A stretch of 64,000 nt of DNA from Saccharomyces paradoxus (taxonomy: Eukaryota > Ascomycota > Saccharomycetes > Saccharomycetales > Saccharomycetaceae): positions 372,001 through 436,000 of the forward strand of contig NC_047488.1 in the NCBI RefSeq assembly GCF_002079055.1, given 5' to 3'. Made by a program: the position numbers and the translations under genes. The notes under the pieces were generated by a model. That model was not told the DNA's origin. It worked only from the letters and a program-made list of their open reading frames with translations, and did no database searches. Below, one piece after another: positions 52,080 to 61,734 of this stretch (positions within the stretch are counted from its first letter, which is position 1; each line of letters starts with the position of its first letter).

Positions 52080-52283
52080 ATAGTTTAGCAAAATCCCGAT
52101 GACGTTGATTTGGTCCCGATTGTCGTCTGTGCAAGAGCCCATTATCTAAGCATGCGAGGTGAGAATATTAGAAAAATGGGTTTTAGTTATGTAGGTATAT
52201 GTGATTACATATGTATTACCGAAGTTTTTGCTACCTGTTTATTAACTGAGTATGTATATTAAGATAAATTAATTAAAGAAGAT
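52080..52283. other. Convergent MIS1/RPL19A 3' regions
   Basis: A 204-bp gap; TATATGTGATTACATATGTA (near 52195-52215) is an imperfect AT-rich palindrome of the type found in yeast 3'-end efficiency elements. Confidence 0.5.
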
Positions 52284-53358
52284 TTAAGCGTCTTCCTTCA
52301 ATAAAGCATCTCTCTTTTCAGCAACTCTTTGAGCTCTTCTGTCACGAGCAGCTCTGTTCTTCAATCTTCTAGCTTCAGCTTCTTCGTTCAAAGCCTTTTC
52401 ACGTTGAGCATCAGCCTTAGCTTGAATGATATGTTCAACCAAAGCTCTCTTGTGCTTGAAAGCATTACCCTTAGATTCCTTGTACAAAACATGGTACAAG
52501 TGCTTGTCAATCTTACCAGCGTCACGGTACTTAGCCAATAATCTTCTCAAGACACGTAATCTTCTGATCCAGACGACTTGGGATGGTAAACGGGCTTCTC
52601 TGGTACCCTTTCTCTTACCATAACCACTGTGACGACCTTCTCTTTTAGATTGAGCATGGGCTCTGGTTCTGGATTTAGAGTGGACGGTAACGGCCTTCTT
52701 TACGATGGTACCGTTCTTAACCAATTTTCTAATGGCGTTTCTGGAGTTGGCTTGAGCAATTTCAGAGGTTTCGTTTGGATCTAACCAAACCTTTCTCTTA
52801 CCGACACCGACGACAGAAGCGGCAAGTCTCTTTTGAGTACGTAAGTTAGCCCTGTTAAAGTCATGTTAGTTATTATTGTTCTGTAAGAAAGAAAAAGTCT
52901 ATTCAAGTAAAAAGATAGAAATTAGTGGTAGCCACTTTAAAACTCGCTATGGAAAAACGACATGGTTATTTTGTACGCTGAATACTGCAGCCGCTTGAAT
53001 CCGATTTTCACCACATGACTGGTCCCAACATTAATAGATATATTTTCGGGGCTTCATTTACCTTTCATACACAATCTTCTTTATAGACTGCAGAGAAAAA
53101 GTCTTCCAGAAGCTTCCTTTTTTTCCTTTTAATCAAAAAACTCCGATTATACAAAGATCTGGTTTAACTGGCATTTTAGTAATAAAAATGGACACAGCAT
53201 CATCCATGGCATATAGTACCCATATCACTTCTCAATAACGCTAACGTTTCAGGTGGTAACTCAACGAACTGACTTGTCTCGAGAAAGAGTTATTATAACA
53301 ATTCTATCTTATTCCTGATATACTTTCATTAATTCATTATTCACTGCATCACATACAT
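52284..53358 (-). CDS. RPL19A: 60S ribosomal protein eL19 (intron after a two-base first exon)
   Basis: Exon 1 is only the two bases AT (53358-53357); exon 2 (52851-52284) starts GGCTAAC, so the ATG codon itself is split. The product is 189 residues ([23 protein letters not shown]), as in S. cerevisiae. eL19 is a basic large-subunit protein with an extended C-terminal helix (about 140-189, [20 protein letters not shown]) forming inter-subunit bridge eB12. Synteny between MIS1 and AAC3 identifies the A copy (YBR084C-A). Codon use is strongly biased to preferred codons. Rap1 sites lie about 400 bp upstream. Confidence 0.97.
52852..53356 (-). other. RPL19A intron
   Basis: 505-nt intron: donor GTATGT (53356-53351), branch site AACTAAC (52871-52865), acceptor TTAACAG ending at 52852. 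Length and position match the S. cerevisiae intron. Confidence 0.95.
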
Positions 53359-54067
53359 TTTTGCTTTGGAGTTCTTAATCAGCTTTCTATGTGAAATGTG
53401 AAAGTAATCCTTTGCATTTTATGTTGATCACCGTCCAAACCTATTCCTTTTTTTGACTCCCCACCAGAGAAGTTGGGTCGATGCCTATCGCAGTTTGCAG
53501 AGAAGGTGGCTCAAACTGAGACCACCCTAGCCTGGAGGCAACAGTGAAAGGAGCCTGTAGGAATTACTACTGAAGGAATGTCATGGCCCCAGTCAGCGTA
53601 CGGTTCACCGCAAGGGGCAATTCGAAGAGGAAACCAGAATTACACTGAGCACCAAGCTCTCTCGGGCCTACGTTCCAAGCAGAAGACATAACTCAATTTT
53701 CCTTGTACCGAGAACGGGTATCAGACGAAACAGAAAAAAAAAATAGCTACACAAAAAATGTGAATGTCTGGATGAAAAAATGCATGGGTGTGCAGACGGA
53801 AATGTTAGAGACTCAGTATTACCCTCATAAAGTTGACTAATTTTGAAATAAAGTTTTTCCTTTTTTTTTTCTTTTTCATTGTCCGGTTGCCTTTAAATAA
53901 AATGTAAGATTTCTCGAGATGGGTTTTCCATTGTTCTTTCACCAGGCGTTAAGGTGCATCTAAAATGCACTTACATGATTTCAGATACGAAGTAGAAAGT
54001 AGTGTGAGTATAACTAACTCAATTGAAACCGGTTAGCTTACAGTAATATATTGGGCCCTGAACAACA
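53359..54067. promoter_or_regulatory. Divergent RPL19A/AAC3 regulatory region
   Basis: Two Rap1-type sites on the minus strand serve RPL19A: ACACCCATGCATT (53783-53795, very close to consensus) and CATCCAGACATTC next to it (53762-53774). A Rox1-type site TCCATTGTTC lies at 53927-53936, about 130 bp from the AAC3 ATG, consistent with the hypoxic expression of AAC3. Between Rap1 sites and the RPL19A start is a GC-rich island (53461-53700); see findings. Confidence 0.75.
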
Positions 54068-54991
54068 ATGAGCAGCAACGATAAGCAGCAAGAAACAAAC
54101 TTTGCTATTAATTTCTTAATGGGTGGTGTGAGTGCGGCAATCGCTAAGACCGCCGCCTCACCCATCGAGAGAGTCAAAATCTTGATTCAAAATCAAGACG
54201 AAATGATCAAGCAAGGAACTTTAGAAAAGAAGTATTCCGGTATTGTGGATTGCTTCAAGAGAACTGCAAAGCAAGAGGGGCTAATATCCTTTTGGAGGGG
54301 AAATACTGCCAATGTTATTCGTTACTTTCCTACTCAAGCTTTGAACTTTGCCTTTAAAGATAAAATCAAGTTAATGTTTGGTTTCAAAAAGGAGGAAGGT
54401 TATGGCAAATGGTTTGCAGGTAATCTGGCCTCTGGTGGTGCTGCTGGTGCTCTTTCGCTACTATTTGTTTATTCTTTAGATTTTGCCAGAACAAGATTGG
54501 CTGCCGATGCCAAATCCTCCAAAAAGGGCAGCGCCCGTCAATTTAATGGGTTGATTGATGTTTATAAAAAGACCTTAAAATCTGATGGTATTGCAGGGCT
54601 ATACAGAGGATTCATGCCATCAGTAGTGGGTATCGTGGTTTATAGAGGGTTGTATTTCGGTATGTTTGATTCTCTCAAGCCACTGGTGCTAACTGGTTCA
54701 TTAGATGGTTCATTCTTGGCTTCATTTTTATTGGGCTGGGCAGTTACTACAGGTGCCTCAACATGTTCTTACCCATTGGACACGGTGAGAAGAAGGATGA
54801 TGATGACTTCGGGTCAAGCTGTGAAATATAATGGTGCCACAGATTGTCTTAAGAAGATTGTGGCAGCTGAAGGTGTGGGGTCATTATTCAAAGGCTGTGG
54901 GGCAAATATCTTGAGAAGTGTTGCCGGGGCAGGTGTTATTTCCATGTATGATCAATTGCAAATGATATTGTTCGGTAAAAAATTCAAATGA
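54068..54991 (+). CDS. AAC3: Mitochondrial ADP/ATP carrier Aac3
   Basis: A 307-residue inner-membrane carrier of the same length as yeast Aac3, the isoform made under low oxygen, which imports ATP or exchanges ATP for ADP across the inner membrane. Three mitochondrial-carrier repeats of about 100 residues each carry the PxD/ExxK/R signature: [11 protein letters not shown], a variant [11 protein letters not shown] in the second, and [12 protein letters not shown] in the third, the last holding the RRRMMM motif diagnostic of ADP/ATP carriers. The N-terminus is short (as in Aac3 rather than the longer Aac2), and synteny supports this choice. Confidence 0.96.
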   Translation: MSSNDKQQETNFAINFLMGGVSAAIAKTAASPIERVKILIQNQDEMIKQGTLEKKYSGIVDCFKRTAKQEGLISFWRGNTANVIRYFPTQALNFAFKDKIKLMFGFKKEEGYGKWFAGNLASGGAAGALSLLFVYSLDFARTRLAADAKSSKKGSARQFNGLIDVYKKTLKSDGIAGLYRGFMPSVVGIVVYRGLYFGMFDSLKPLVLTGSLDGSFLASFLLGWAVTTGASTCSYPLDTVRRRMMMTSGQAVKYNGATDCLKKIVAAEGVGSLFKGCGANILRSVAGAGVISMYDQLQMILFGKKFK

Positions 54992-55153
54992 TCTTCATGG
55001 TGAAAAAAATTTCTTTTCTTGACTTCCTCTCTTTTCCATCGATTTGATTTTAACCGCGGACTTGTTTATAGAAAAAAAAATAGCAGGAAGAATACGTATC
55101 ACTTTTCCTTTATTTTTCATTATAGAATATAGCTAAATAAATTTATAAATCAG

Positions 55154-56160
55154 CTACTGTTTTTTTGGTTGCTTTTTTGGGGAGATTAACTTGAAGTCTT
55201 TACCTTCCAGTTTCCAGATCGTTGAATAGCATTTTCTGAGAGATTTGAGATTTCTCTCCAAGTTTTCCGCAATAATAAAACCTCTTTTTTGGGTCAATTC
55301 TCTTTTTAAATTACCTTAGCTATCAATTAATATCCAAATCTTTGTATACTTGATTAAATTAGCGATCCGATTACTACCCCTACCTACAAGAACACCAACA
55401 GGTTTTTTAGTAACCATGACAGTAGTTTTAATCTAACCGGATCTACCCAGTAGAACCTCTTAAGGGTTTGACAAGACCTCAAAAATATTTCCTTTTTGAA
55501 CGCATATCTTAGACGAGTTTTCAGGTTTTGATTCTACTTGTAATTAAGAAATCTGCTGCCAAACTTTCAAAGAAATACTAAGGGTAAAATCACCATTTTA
55601 TACTTCATTATTTCTTTTTTTAAAATGAATCGTATTGATTTTTTTTTAGTACCTTTTCGGTTTCCAGGTTTAATAAATTAATTTCTTCTGTGACGTTGCT
55701 CAAATTAGATTACAGCGGGGAGGTAAGAGGACTTTTAGAAAATGGAAACTTACACCTATCTTGTACTGATTTTATTACTATCTTATCTTCCTCCAAACCG
55801 ACCAAGAATTTCCGCACCTATCCAAAAGAAATATTTAGGTAAATTTTACATTTATTGATTACTTTTTAGTAATAAATAAAAATATGTACAGTAAAACTGT
55901 GATGAAAACAACGAGGAATTTTATTATAATTATATCATTAATTCTAAAACTTTTCACCAGAAATTTCTACAGAACCTGTGGACACTGGAGATAAAGAAGT
56001 CATAATATGAAAAAGTTGATCAGTTTTTCGAAATTGATTTGAACCAATTTCAAAGCCTTTTTAGGAACGTTTCCCAACTGAGAAGAATTAAAATTGAGAA
56101 AATAAAACAAGCTCTTCTATTCAGGTGGTTCCTTGCATTCCAATTCTATATGTAGATGTT
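55154..56160 (-). pseudogene. Probable decayed protein-coding gene, family not recognised
   Basis: On the minus strand two reading frames carry protein-like stretches broken by several stops, with at least one change of frame near 55600. From the 5' side: NQFRKTDQLFHIMTSLSP... (31 codons open from 56039), VRKFLVGLEEDKIVIKSVQ... (35 codons), SNLSNVTEEINLLNLETEK... (29 codons), then in the next frame LQVESKPENSSKICVQKGN... (27 codons), a 38-codon stretch containing MVTKKPVGVLVGRGSNRIAN (ATG at 55417), and finally about 45 codons from GNLKRELTQKRG to a terminal TAG at 55154. VGVLVGRGSNRIANLI resembles the GxxG core of a KH RNA-binding domain; that is tentative. It is a host-type gene relic, not a mobile element as far as I can see. 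Confidence 0.5.
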
Positions 56161-56583
56161 AAGAGTTTGTAGAAAGTAAATATACGTTATTGAAAGGGCC
56201 CGCAGTCGGCCGCGCAGGAAAATGGCGCCCTTAGATAGAACAAACGTATCACAACGCGCCACCCCTGCCCTGAACATAATAGATCAAGAATCATGGTTTC
56301 CTCACATGTATAATTGTTTCCTCTATCGTCCCCCGCATAGGATCCGACTGCACAATGAATAGTAGCAAAAGAGACTTTCAGCAGTTGTCCTTCAAAATAT
56401 TTTTGCAGTTTTCGATTAAAATCCTCAGATTTGCGATGTCCCCCAGTATATTGTTCTGAGACCTTGAATTTTCAAGGAAAGAGCGATTGCAAACCTGCGC
56501 AGGTACAAAGACGAACGAAATTTAAAAAGAGAACTTATACGTGTACGAACTATCTACCAGCCTCTAATTCACATATTTAGAAT

Positions 56584-56594
56584 ATTTATATTTA
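56584..56594 (+). other. ARS consensus match (candidate origin)
   Basis: ATTTATATTTA, an 11/11 match to WTTTAYRTTTW, in AT-rich DNA of a gene-poor gap, followed by further A/T tracts. A match alone is weak evidence of origin activity. Confidence 0.35.
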
Positions 56595-56640
56595 AAATTT
56601 TTTTATAAAAACATCAAAAGCAGACAGACATTTTAAACCA

Positions 56641-56877
56641 ATGACAAAACTCATAAATGAAGAGGAGAAAGTCATGGCAAAGAATAGTAACTTTATCTTT
56701 TTTTATTCCTTTCTTTTTCTGTTCGTGGAATTAAGTACTAAAAAGGCCTTACAAACTCTGCAATTCGCGCCTTTCATTCCCCTAATAGGATATATTAGAT
56801 TTATAAGCAATAATGAAAAGGAAAAGGAAAATTATAACCCAGCAAAAAGAATGCAATTCAAACCGCGTAAAAAGTAA
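56641..56877 (+). CDS. Small hypothetical ORF, 78 aa, possible membrane protein
   Basis: An ATG-started frame of 78 codons preceded by a TATAAAA at 56603-56609 and ending 38 bp from the convergent YBR085C-A orthologue. It has a polar N-terminus, one hydrophobic stretch (residues about 17-32, NFIFFYSFLFLFVEL), a shorter one (APFIPLIGYIRF) and a Lys-rich tail. I know no homologue. AT-rich intergenic DNA often gives such hydrophobic frames by chance, so it is listed as a candidate only. Confidence 0.25.
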   Translation: MTKLINEEEKVMAKNSNFIFFYSFLFLFVELSTKKALQTLQFAPFIPLIGYIRFISNNEKEKENYNPAKRMQFKPRKK

Positions 56878-56915
56878 GACGTATGGAACGAATGTTTACC
56901 CCATTCTCCATTCAT

Positions 56916-57173
56916 TCAAGCCTGGCCGGCCAAATCCAAAAGATAATCTTTAGCCTCACCAATAATATTAGCAATAACTTCACCGTCCTTTAGCACATAA
57001 CCATGTGATTTATCCTCGCTTAAGACTGTTTGAATTTCGTAGTTTTTCTTCTCTTGCTTTTTCAAAAATTCCTGGTATCCGCCAACTGTCGTCAATTCAA
57101 CAGGTGCGCTTTGCAAGAAGGAACCGGTGGAATGAGTAAAATTTGTGTTTTGTTTGTATAGAGCAGATGACAT
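56916..57173 (-). CDS. Small conserved protein of unknown function (YBR085C-A orthologue)
   Basis: An 85-residue soluble protein matching S. cerevisiae YBR085C-A in length and position. No signal peptide, membrane segment or catalytic motif is visible. The middle is charged and probably helical (GGYQEFLKKQEKKNYEIQTVL), followed by a beta-rich segment (SHGYVLKDGEVIANIIGE) and a short terminal helix. Its function is not established to my knowledge; the clean conservation of frame and both ends against S. cerevisiae shows it is a real gene. Confidence 0.9.
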   Translation of the reverse strand: MSSALYKQNTNFTHSTGSFLQSAPVELTTVGGYQEFLKKQEKKNYEIQTVLSEDKSHGYVLKDGEVIANIIGEAKDYLLDLAGQA

Positions 57174-58200
57174 GTTTTACAGTTTTGTGTAATTTATTGT
57201 ACTTGCTGTTGTGAACCCCTATCAAATAAAGAGTACGCCGCTTTCCCTTATAAGAACCGACCCGCGAGTGCTTTGTCCCTTTTATAATAATGAGATGATC
57301 CGGTGATAGCTACTTATTGCCAGGAAAAGCCCAGATCAGATTATTAATGGGGGCCACCAAGAAAAAAAAACCGCGAAATGAAGTGCGGGTCAAAAGAGGA
57401 AAAAGGAATATGGATACCCTGTACGCACTGACGTAACTGCACGTACTACAGGAGAAACCTATTCAACAAAAGCAAGCAAGATACTATAGCTGTAATCACA
57501 TCACATTTGCACTTACCCCTATCGATCACACTTCTCACTGTAACCCTAGTTGTAGTTCTGTCAATAATCGGTCGATCTTGCACATGTATTACAAGACCCG
57601 AAAAGGGTACAAGGTTGCCCTTCTACAATGCATTTCACATGCTAATAAAGCCCCCGTTTACTTAATTATATCTCCTGCACACTGACAGTGTTTCGTCCTC
57701 TTTTTCTATTTGCTTCCATAGAAAACCGGATCGCACTTTCTTTTCTTCCGTTTTAGATCTACACCGAGATCTTTTGCGTTCTATTTTACCCCTAGAAATT
57801 GGATCCGGCCTAGAATCTTTTACTGCCACCAGAAAGTTTCAGCCTCTCTCTCTTTTAATTTGCTGAAAAAGGGCCTCCTGATACAATCCGCGATTAACAG
57901 AAAAACGGCAAAAAATTGTGGTCTGTATGTTCTTCCCCCCTGGAGATGATCATGTGACTATCATAAATAACGAATCCTGACAGTGCCTCCGATGAGAAAC
58001 AGGAAGGCAATGCAGGTGTAGAAACTTGTACAGAACACAACTTGACATATCTTTTTGTTGAAAGTACTGCACAAAATAAGGTAAGGTTGTTGTAAAATTA
58101 TAGATACATAAAAATAGACACTTGAAGAAAGAATACATATTAAAAGTTAATGTCACCATATTATAAAAATAAAGTTTTAAGTTAGTGTCTTAGCCCTTTT
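57174..58200. promoter_or_regulatory. YBR085C-A promoter and IST2 3' region
   Basis: About 1 kb. It includes CCCGCGAGTG and GTACGCCGC boxes close to YBR085C-A and several pyrimidine-rich tracts (57670-57750). I see no gene, RNA or repeat. Confidence 0.4.
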
Positions 58201-61020
58201 TTAAAGCTTCTTTTTCAGCTTATGCAATAGCCCCTTCTTGTGTTTTGGTTTTCCCTTTGTCGCTGATGAAGAGGAAGAAGATTCCGTTGCCTTAGAATTG
58301 TTCGTGGCATTCTTCACTCCGGCATCACGATGGTGGTGGTGATGATGGTGGGGCTGAGTAGCATCGGTAGTAATATTTTTATTCGATGGTCTTGTAGATT
58401 CTTTAGTTTCCTTCGTGGAAATCGATCTTGATGGGCCATTTTTAGTGCTTACTTCAGTCCTCTTTGTAAGCTCGGTAGCCATTGAAGCTTTCGATTGAAC
58501 ATCATTGGCAACTGCGCCGACGACAGGCTTAATGTTCACATCTTTAATTACTGGATTCTTGGTCGTAGCATCATCTTTGGCCTTAGTGTTGTCATTATCT
58601 TCACCACCTGTGACAGCAATTTTGGGTATTTGATCAATTTTTCTACTAAATGCATCGGACGCGTCACCATTTGGCAAAAGCTTACTTTCCGTGCCCAAGG
58701 TGTTGGTATTAGTGGCGTTGGAAGATTCTGCACTGGATTTCGCATCCCTGATGGATTTACCGTCCTCATCAAATCTTAAGTAGTAATTTTTAGATGTTGG
58801 AATTGTTTCCGGTAAAGTGGCGCCTGCAACACCATATGAGCCAACGGTGGACACCTTCACCAAAGGGTTTCTTTTTTCATTACTCTCTGCGGCCAATGGC
58901 TTTTCACCAGCAGATTCGGCTGTATTGTTATCGACAGAGTTGACTACGTCAGCTCTGCCACCAGAAGAAGAAGAGGATAATGAAGCTGAGGCTGAGGATG
59001 AAGAGGATTGATCATTCTTGGATTGCGCGGCACCTTGTGGTTCATAGCCATTAGAAGAAAAGGCAGGCTGTTTCTCATTGGCTTCATGGGGCAAATTCTC
59101 ATTGGCAGACCTTTTTCTTTGAACCAATTCTTTCTCGTTATTTGAATTGAAATCAGAAGAAGGAATGTTTTCAAAGACTTCTTGTTTTGATGGGTTTTGC
59201 ATGTTTACTACATGCATTGGCACAATGCCATTTGGAACATCATCATGAGAAGACTTCAAAATACTAGAGAAAAGGAAGAAAACAGCAACACTGACATGCT
59301 CAATAAAAACAGCATATAGTACAATATTTATCCACGAGTGATTTATTGGATTTGCGAGGTACCAAAGTTTATTCATGTGGAGAGATGTATAGGCACCGAC
59401 ACCTGGTAAATTGCAGTTTTGGTACATATAGGTCAAAGTGGCAGTAGTAACACAACCTAAGATGGAGAAAATAACTAAGACAGAGTTCCATAAACCAACC
59501 GTCAGTTTTTCTGTATTGGACACGGAGGATGGCTTCTCGTAGATTGGAAATGAAAAATACTCAGGTTTGCTGTAAAGAACAGCTTTTCTTAGGTCGACCT
59601 GATAAACCACTAAGTTGACGATCAAACAGATGAATGGAGCTAGTGGCCAAATCGTTGAAAACATAACAAGGTACCCAAATTGTAGAAGGAGCTTTTTGAT
59701 GTTGGCATCCATATCGAATGTTGCTCCCCATGGGTCTGTTTCGTATGATTTAACCTTCGACCAAATTTTCTTGTCGGATGGACTGAGTTGGGCCTTACCG
59801 ATTTCATTCTCGGCTTTAACAAAGCTAGGATTTGGTCCATTAATTCTCTGTTGAGCAATACTAATAAGGCTCGGAACAAAATTTTCCATGCTAAATTGAA
59901 TCAATTGATTGATAACAATAAAGTAGAAAAATTGACCCTCATAGCGCTTTGTATCAATAACAAAATCGGAATCATGGGTAGGTAAACGGGCCAGAATCGA
60001 AAAGGCATTGAAAAGCTTGGCTCTAATTTCAGCCGTTAGCAAATGCCCCATTGGCAGGTAAAGGAATAATGTAATTAATAAGGGAACATAGCTGGATAGA
60101 AAAATAATAACAAAGTTCTTAGCTTCCTTAGATTTCTTTGCACTCACAACACTGTTATGATTTTCCCATTTTGTCATTGGATCTACAAAATATTTGTTGT
60201 AAATAACCGTTAAAACTGGAGTGAACGTACAAATCAGTACAGTAGGCAAAAATGATAAAATAGAAATCATTGGACCGTTGTAAATCTGCTTGATGAAAAT
60301 CTCTAGTGCAAAGCAATATAACTGGAATGATAGTAGTACTAGACCAAAGAGCAAAGCCACAGGAATAAAACAACATTTTTTTAACGTGATAACTGAACCG
60401 GCATTTCTTTGAGTTTTCTCTTTATCTTGGAGAAACTCAATGGTAGAAAATGAAGAGAATTTGCTCAGTCTATCAGACCAAAATGGTTCATATTTATAAA
60501 GCCAGAAGGCTGCAAATGACAGAGTCCATAAGATGGCGAACAACGAGTACGTGGAATTGAACTCATATGTAAAATTAGATAAAAATCTAATCGATAATCC
60601 AAAAAAGGAGAACGGAATCAACCATTTTATATAGTTTTGTAAGAATGCAAAATATAAGGACTGTTTGGGATTATTGGTCAAATTCGATAAGTTGTACAAC
60701 TCATACTGTTTTGGGGTCTCCAGTATTTTTGATTTGCTTATAGATATCAATTTATGCAAATCGTCGGACAGTTCAGTATCATGATATGGTATGATGGATT
60801 CAATAAAATCCAAATTCTGCAAAAATGAAAAGAGCGGCTTCGCATTATCCTGATGGATTCTGATAAACGCATAACTCGTCTTCAAATCATGGCCGGGTTC
60901 GATAACAGAATGAATATTCAAGCGTTTAAATTCGACATGCAAACTTTTCTCGTTTGCACCTGAAGTCTTATTGAATACAATAACACAGTTTGGATCTAGA
61001 GATGTAATTGTCTGCGACAT
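58201..61020 (-). CDS. IST2: ER-plasma membrane tether Ist2 (TMEM16/anoctamin family)
   Basis: The ATG at 61020 (MSQTITSLDPNCVIV) gives 939 residues (S. cerevisiae about 946); six upstream codons are open but begin with TTG. Ist2 sits in cortical ER; the N-terminal half (about 1-590) is an anoctamin-like domain with some eight to ten membrane helices, and the long disordered Ser/Asn/Lys-rich cytosolic tail (about 590-939) spans the gap to the plasma membrane. The tail ends in the polybasic cortical-sorting signal KHKKGLLHKLKKKL, which binds PI(4,5)P2. A run of eight or so histidines (QPHHHHHHHHRD) lies about 50 residues before the end. In S. cerevisiae it also tethers lipid-transfer proteins Osh6/7. 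Its mRNA is known to localise to buds. Confidence 0.96.
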   Translation of the reverse strand: MSQTITSLDPNCVIVFNKTSGANEKSLHVEFKRLNIHSVIEPGHDLKTSYAFIRIHQDNAKPLFSFLQNLDFIESIIPYHDTELSDDLHKLISISKSKILETPKQYELYNLSNLTNNPKQSLYFAFLQNYIKWLIPFSFFGLSIRFLSNFTYEFNSTYSLFAILWTLSFAAFWLYKYEPFWSDRLSKFSSFSTIEFLQDKEKTQRNAGSVITLKKCCFIPVALLFGLVLLSFQLYCFALEIFIKQIYNGPMISILSFLPTVLICTFTPVLTVIYNKYFVDPMTKWENHNSVVSAKKSKEAKNFVIIFLSSYVPLLITLFLYLPMGHLLTAEIRAKLFNAFSILARLPTHDSDFVIDTKRYEGQFFYFIVINQLIQFSMENFVPSLISIAQQRINGPNPSFVKAENEIGKAQLSPSDKKIWSKVKSYETDPWGATFDMDANIKKLLLQFGYLVMFSTIWPLAPFICLIVNLVVYQVDLRKAVLYSKPEYFSFPIYEKPSSVSNTEKLTVGLWNSVLVIFSILGCVTTATLTYMYQNCNLPGVGAYTSLHMNKLWYLANPINHSWINIVLYAVFIEHVSVAVFFLFSSILKSSHDDVPNGIVPMHVVNMQNPSKQEVFENIPSSDFNSNNEKELVQRKRSANENLPHEANEKQPAFSSNGYEPQGAAQSKNDQSSSSSASASLSSSSSGGRADVVNSVDNNTAESAGEKPLAAESNEKRNPLVKVSTVGSYGVAGATLPETIPTSKNYYLRFDEDGKSIRDAKSSAESSNATNTNTLGTESKLLPNGDASDAFSRKIDQIPKIAVTGGEDNDNTKAKDDATTKNPVIKDVNIKPVVGAVANDVQSKASMATELTKRTEVSTKNGPSRSISTKETKESTRPSNKNITTDATQPHHHHHHHRDAGVKNATNNSKATESSSSSSATKGKPKHKKGLLHKLKKKL

Positions 61021-61734
61021 AGTATGCTCAATCTGCAATGCTTGTTTTTATTTTTTTTAATGTATTTGACAAACGAGCCATATACCGACCAAAACAGTAT
61101 TAACCTTCAAAAATGTTAATGATGCTAAGAGCAGTAATTGAAGCGACTATCCAAAAATCTTTTCGAGCCCCCTATTTCCAGCTTCCCTTATTGAAATAAC
61201 AGCAATGGGGAATAAGGGATATTTTTTATAAAATCAATAGTAGCTGCAAAAGAAAACTATTTTCTTCAGTTGAAAAATATGAAAACTGGTTTTTTATTAG
61301 AAAGCTTTTACAGTCTTCCACACAGGTATGATATTGGAATCTTTCTGTTTTGAAAACAACAGAAAAAAAAAACAGGTAAAAAAGTGTCCTTGTTTGTTTC
61401 GTCCTTAGAGGGAAAAAAATGAAAAGTTCCTCGCAGAGTGAAAAATGTCAAAGAAAGATCCTAAAAGAATAAATGATGCGCAAGAAAGTGTTTTGTGCTG
61501 CTCAGGACCATGAAAGCTAAAAATCGGGTAGTTTACTAATTATATATAAAATACTGTAGTAAATTTGAGTAACGAGCGTATGCACATGTATCTCGTGTTG
61601 AGTAATCTTTTCCAGAAGCATTGCGGTGTCGCCTCTTGAGTATTTTAACGCGATTTTTTGTTCCTCTAAACATAAAATAGACTTTTTCATTTGTACTTTA
61701 GTTCATGAAAACCAAAGATTAGCGCAGCACGAAC
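61021..61734. promoter_or_regulatory. Divergent IST2/RFC5 promoter
   Basis: 714 bp. An MCB-like ACGCGA (61648-61653) lies about 85 bp before RFC5, as expected for a G1/S replication gene. The IST2 side has no clear element. An 11/11 ARS consensus match (minus strand, 61667-61677) is probably chance. Confidence 0.5.

Larger units (their letters stand above)
54992..56915. other. Gene-poor gap AAC3 to YBR085C-A
   Basis: About 1.9 kb. It contains the putative minus-strand gene relic (55154-56160), two full 11/11 ARS-consensus matches (56584-56594 on plus; 55844-55854 on plus) and one small candidate ORF (56641-56877). The gap is of similar size in S. cerevisiae as far as I recall. Confidence 0.5.

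Noticed and set aside
61667-61677. 11/11 ARS consensus match in the RFC5 promoter
   Set aside because: It lies about 60 bp from a start codon in a short promoter; single matches are expected by chance several times in 64 kb of AT-rich DNA.
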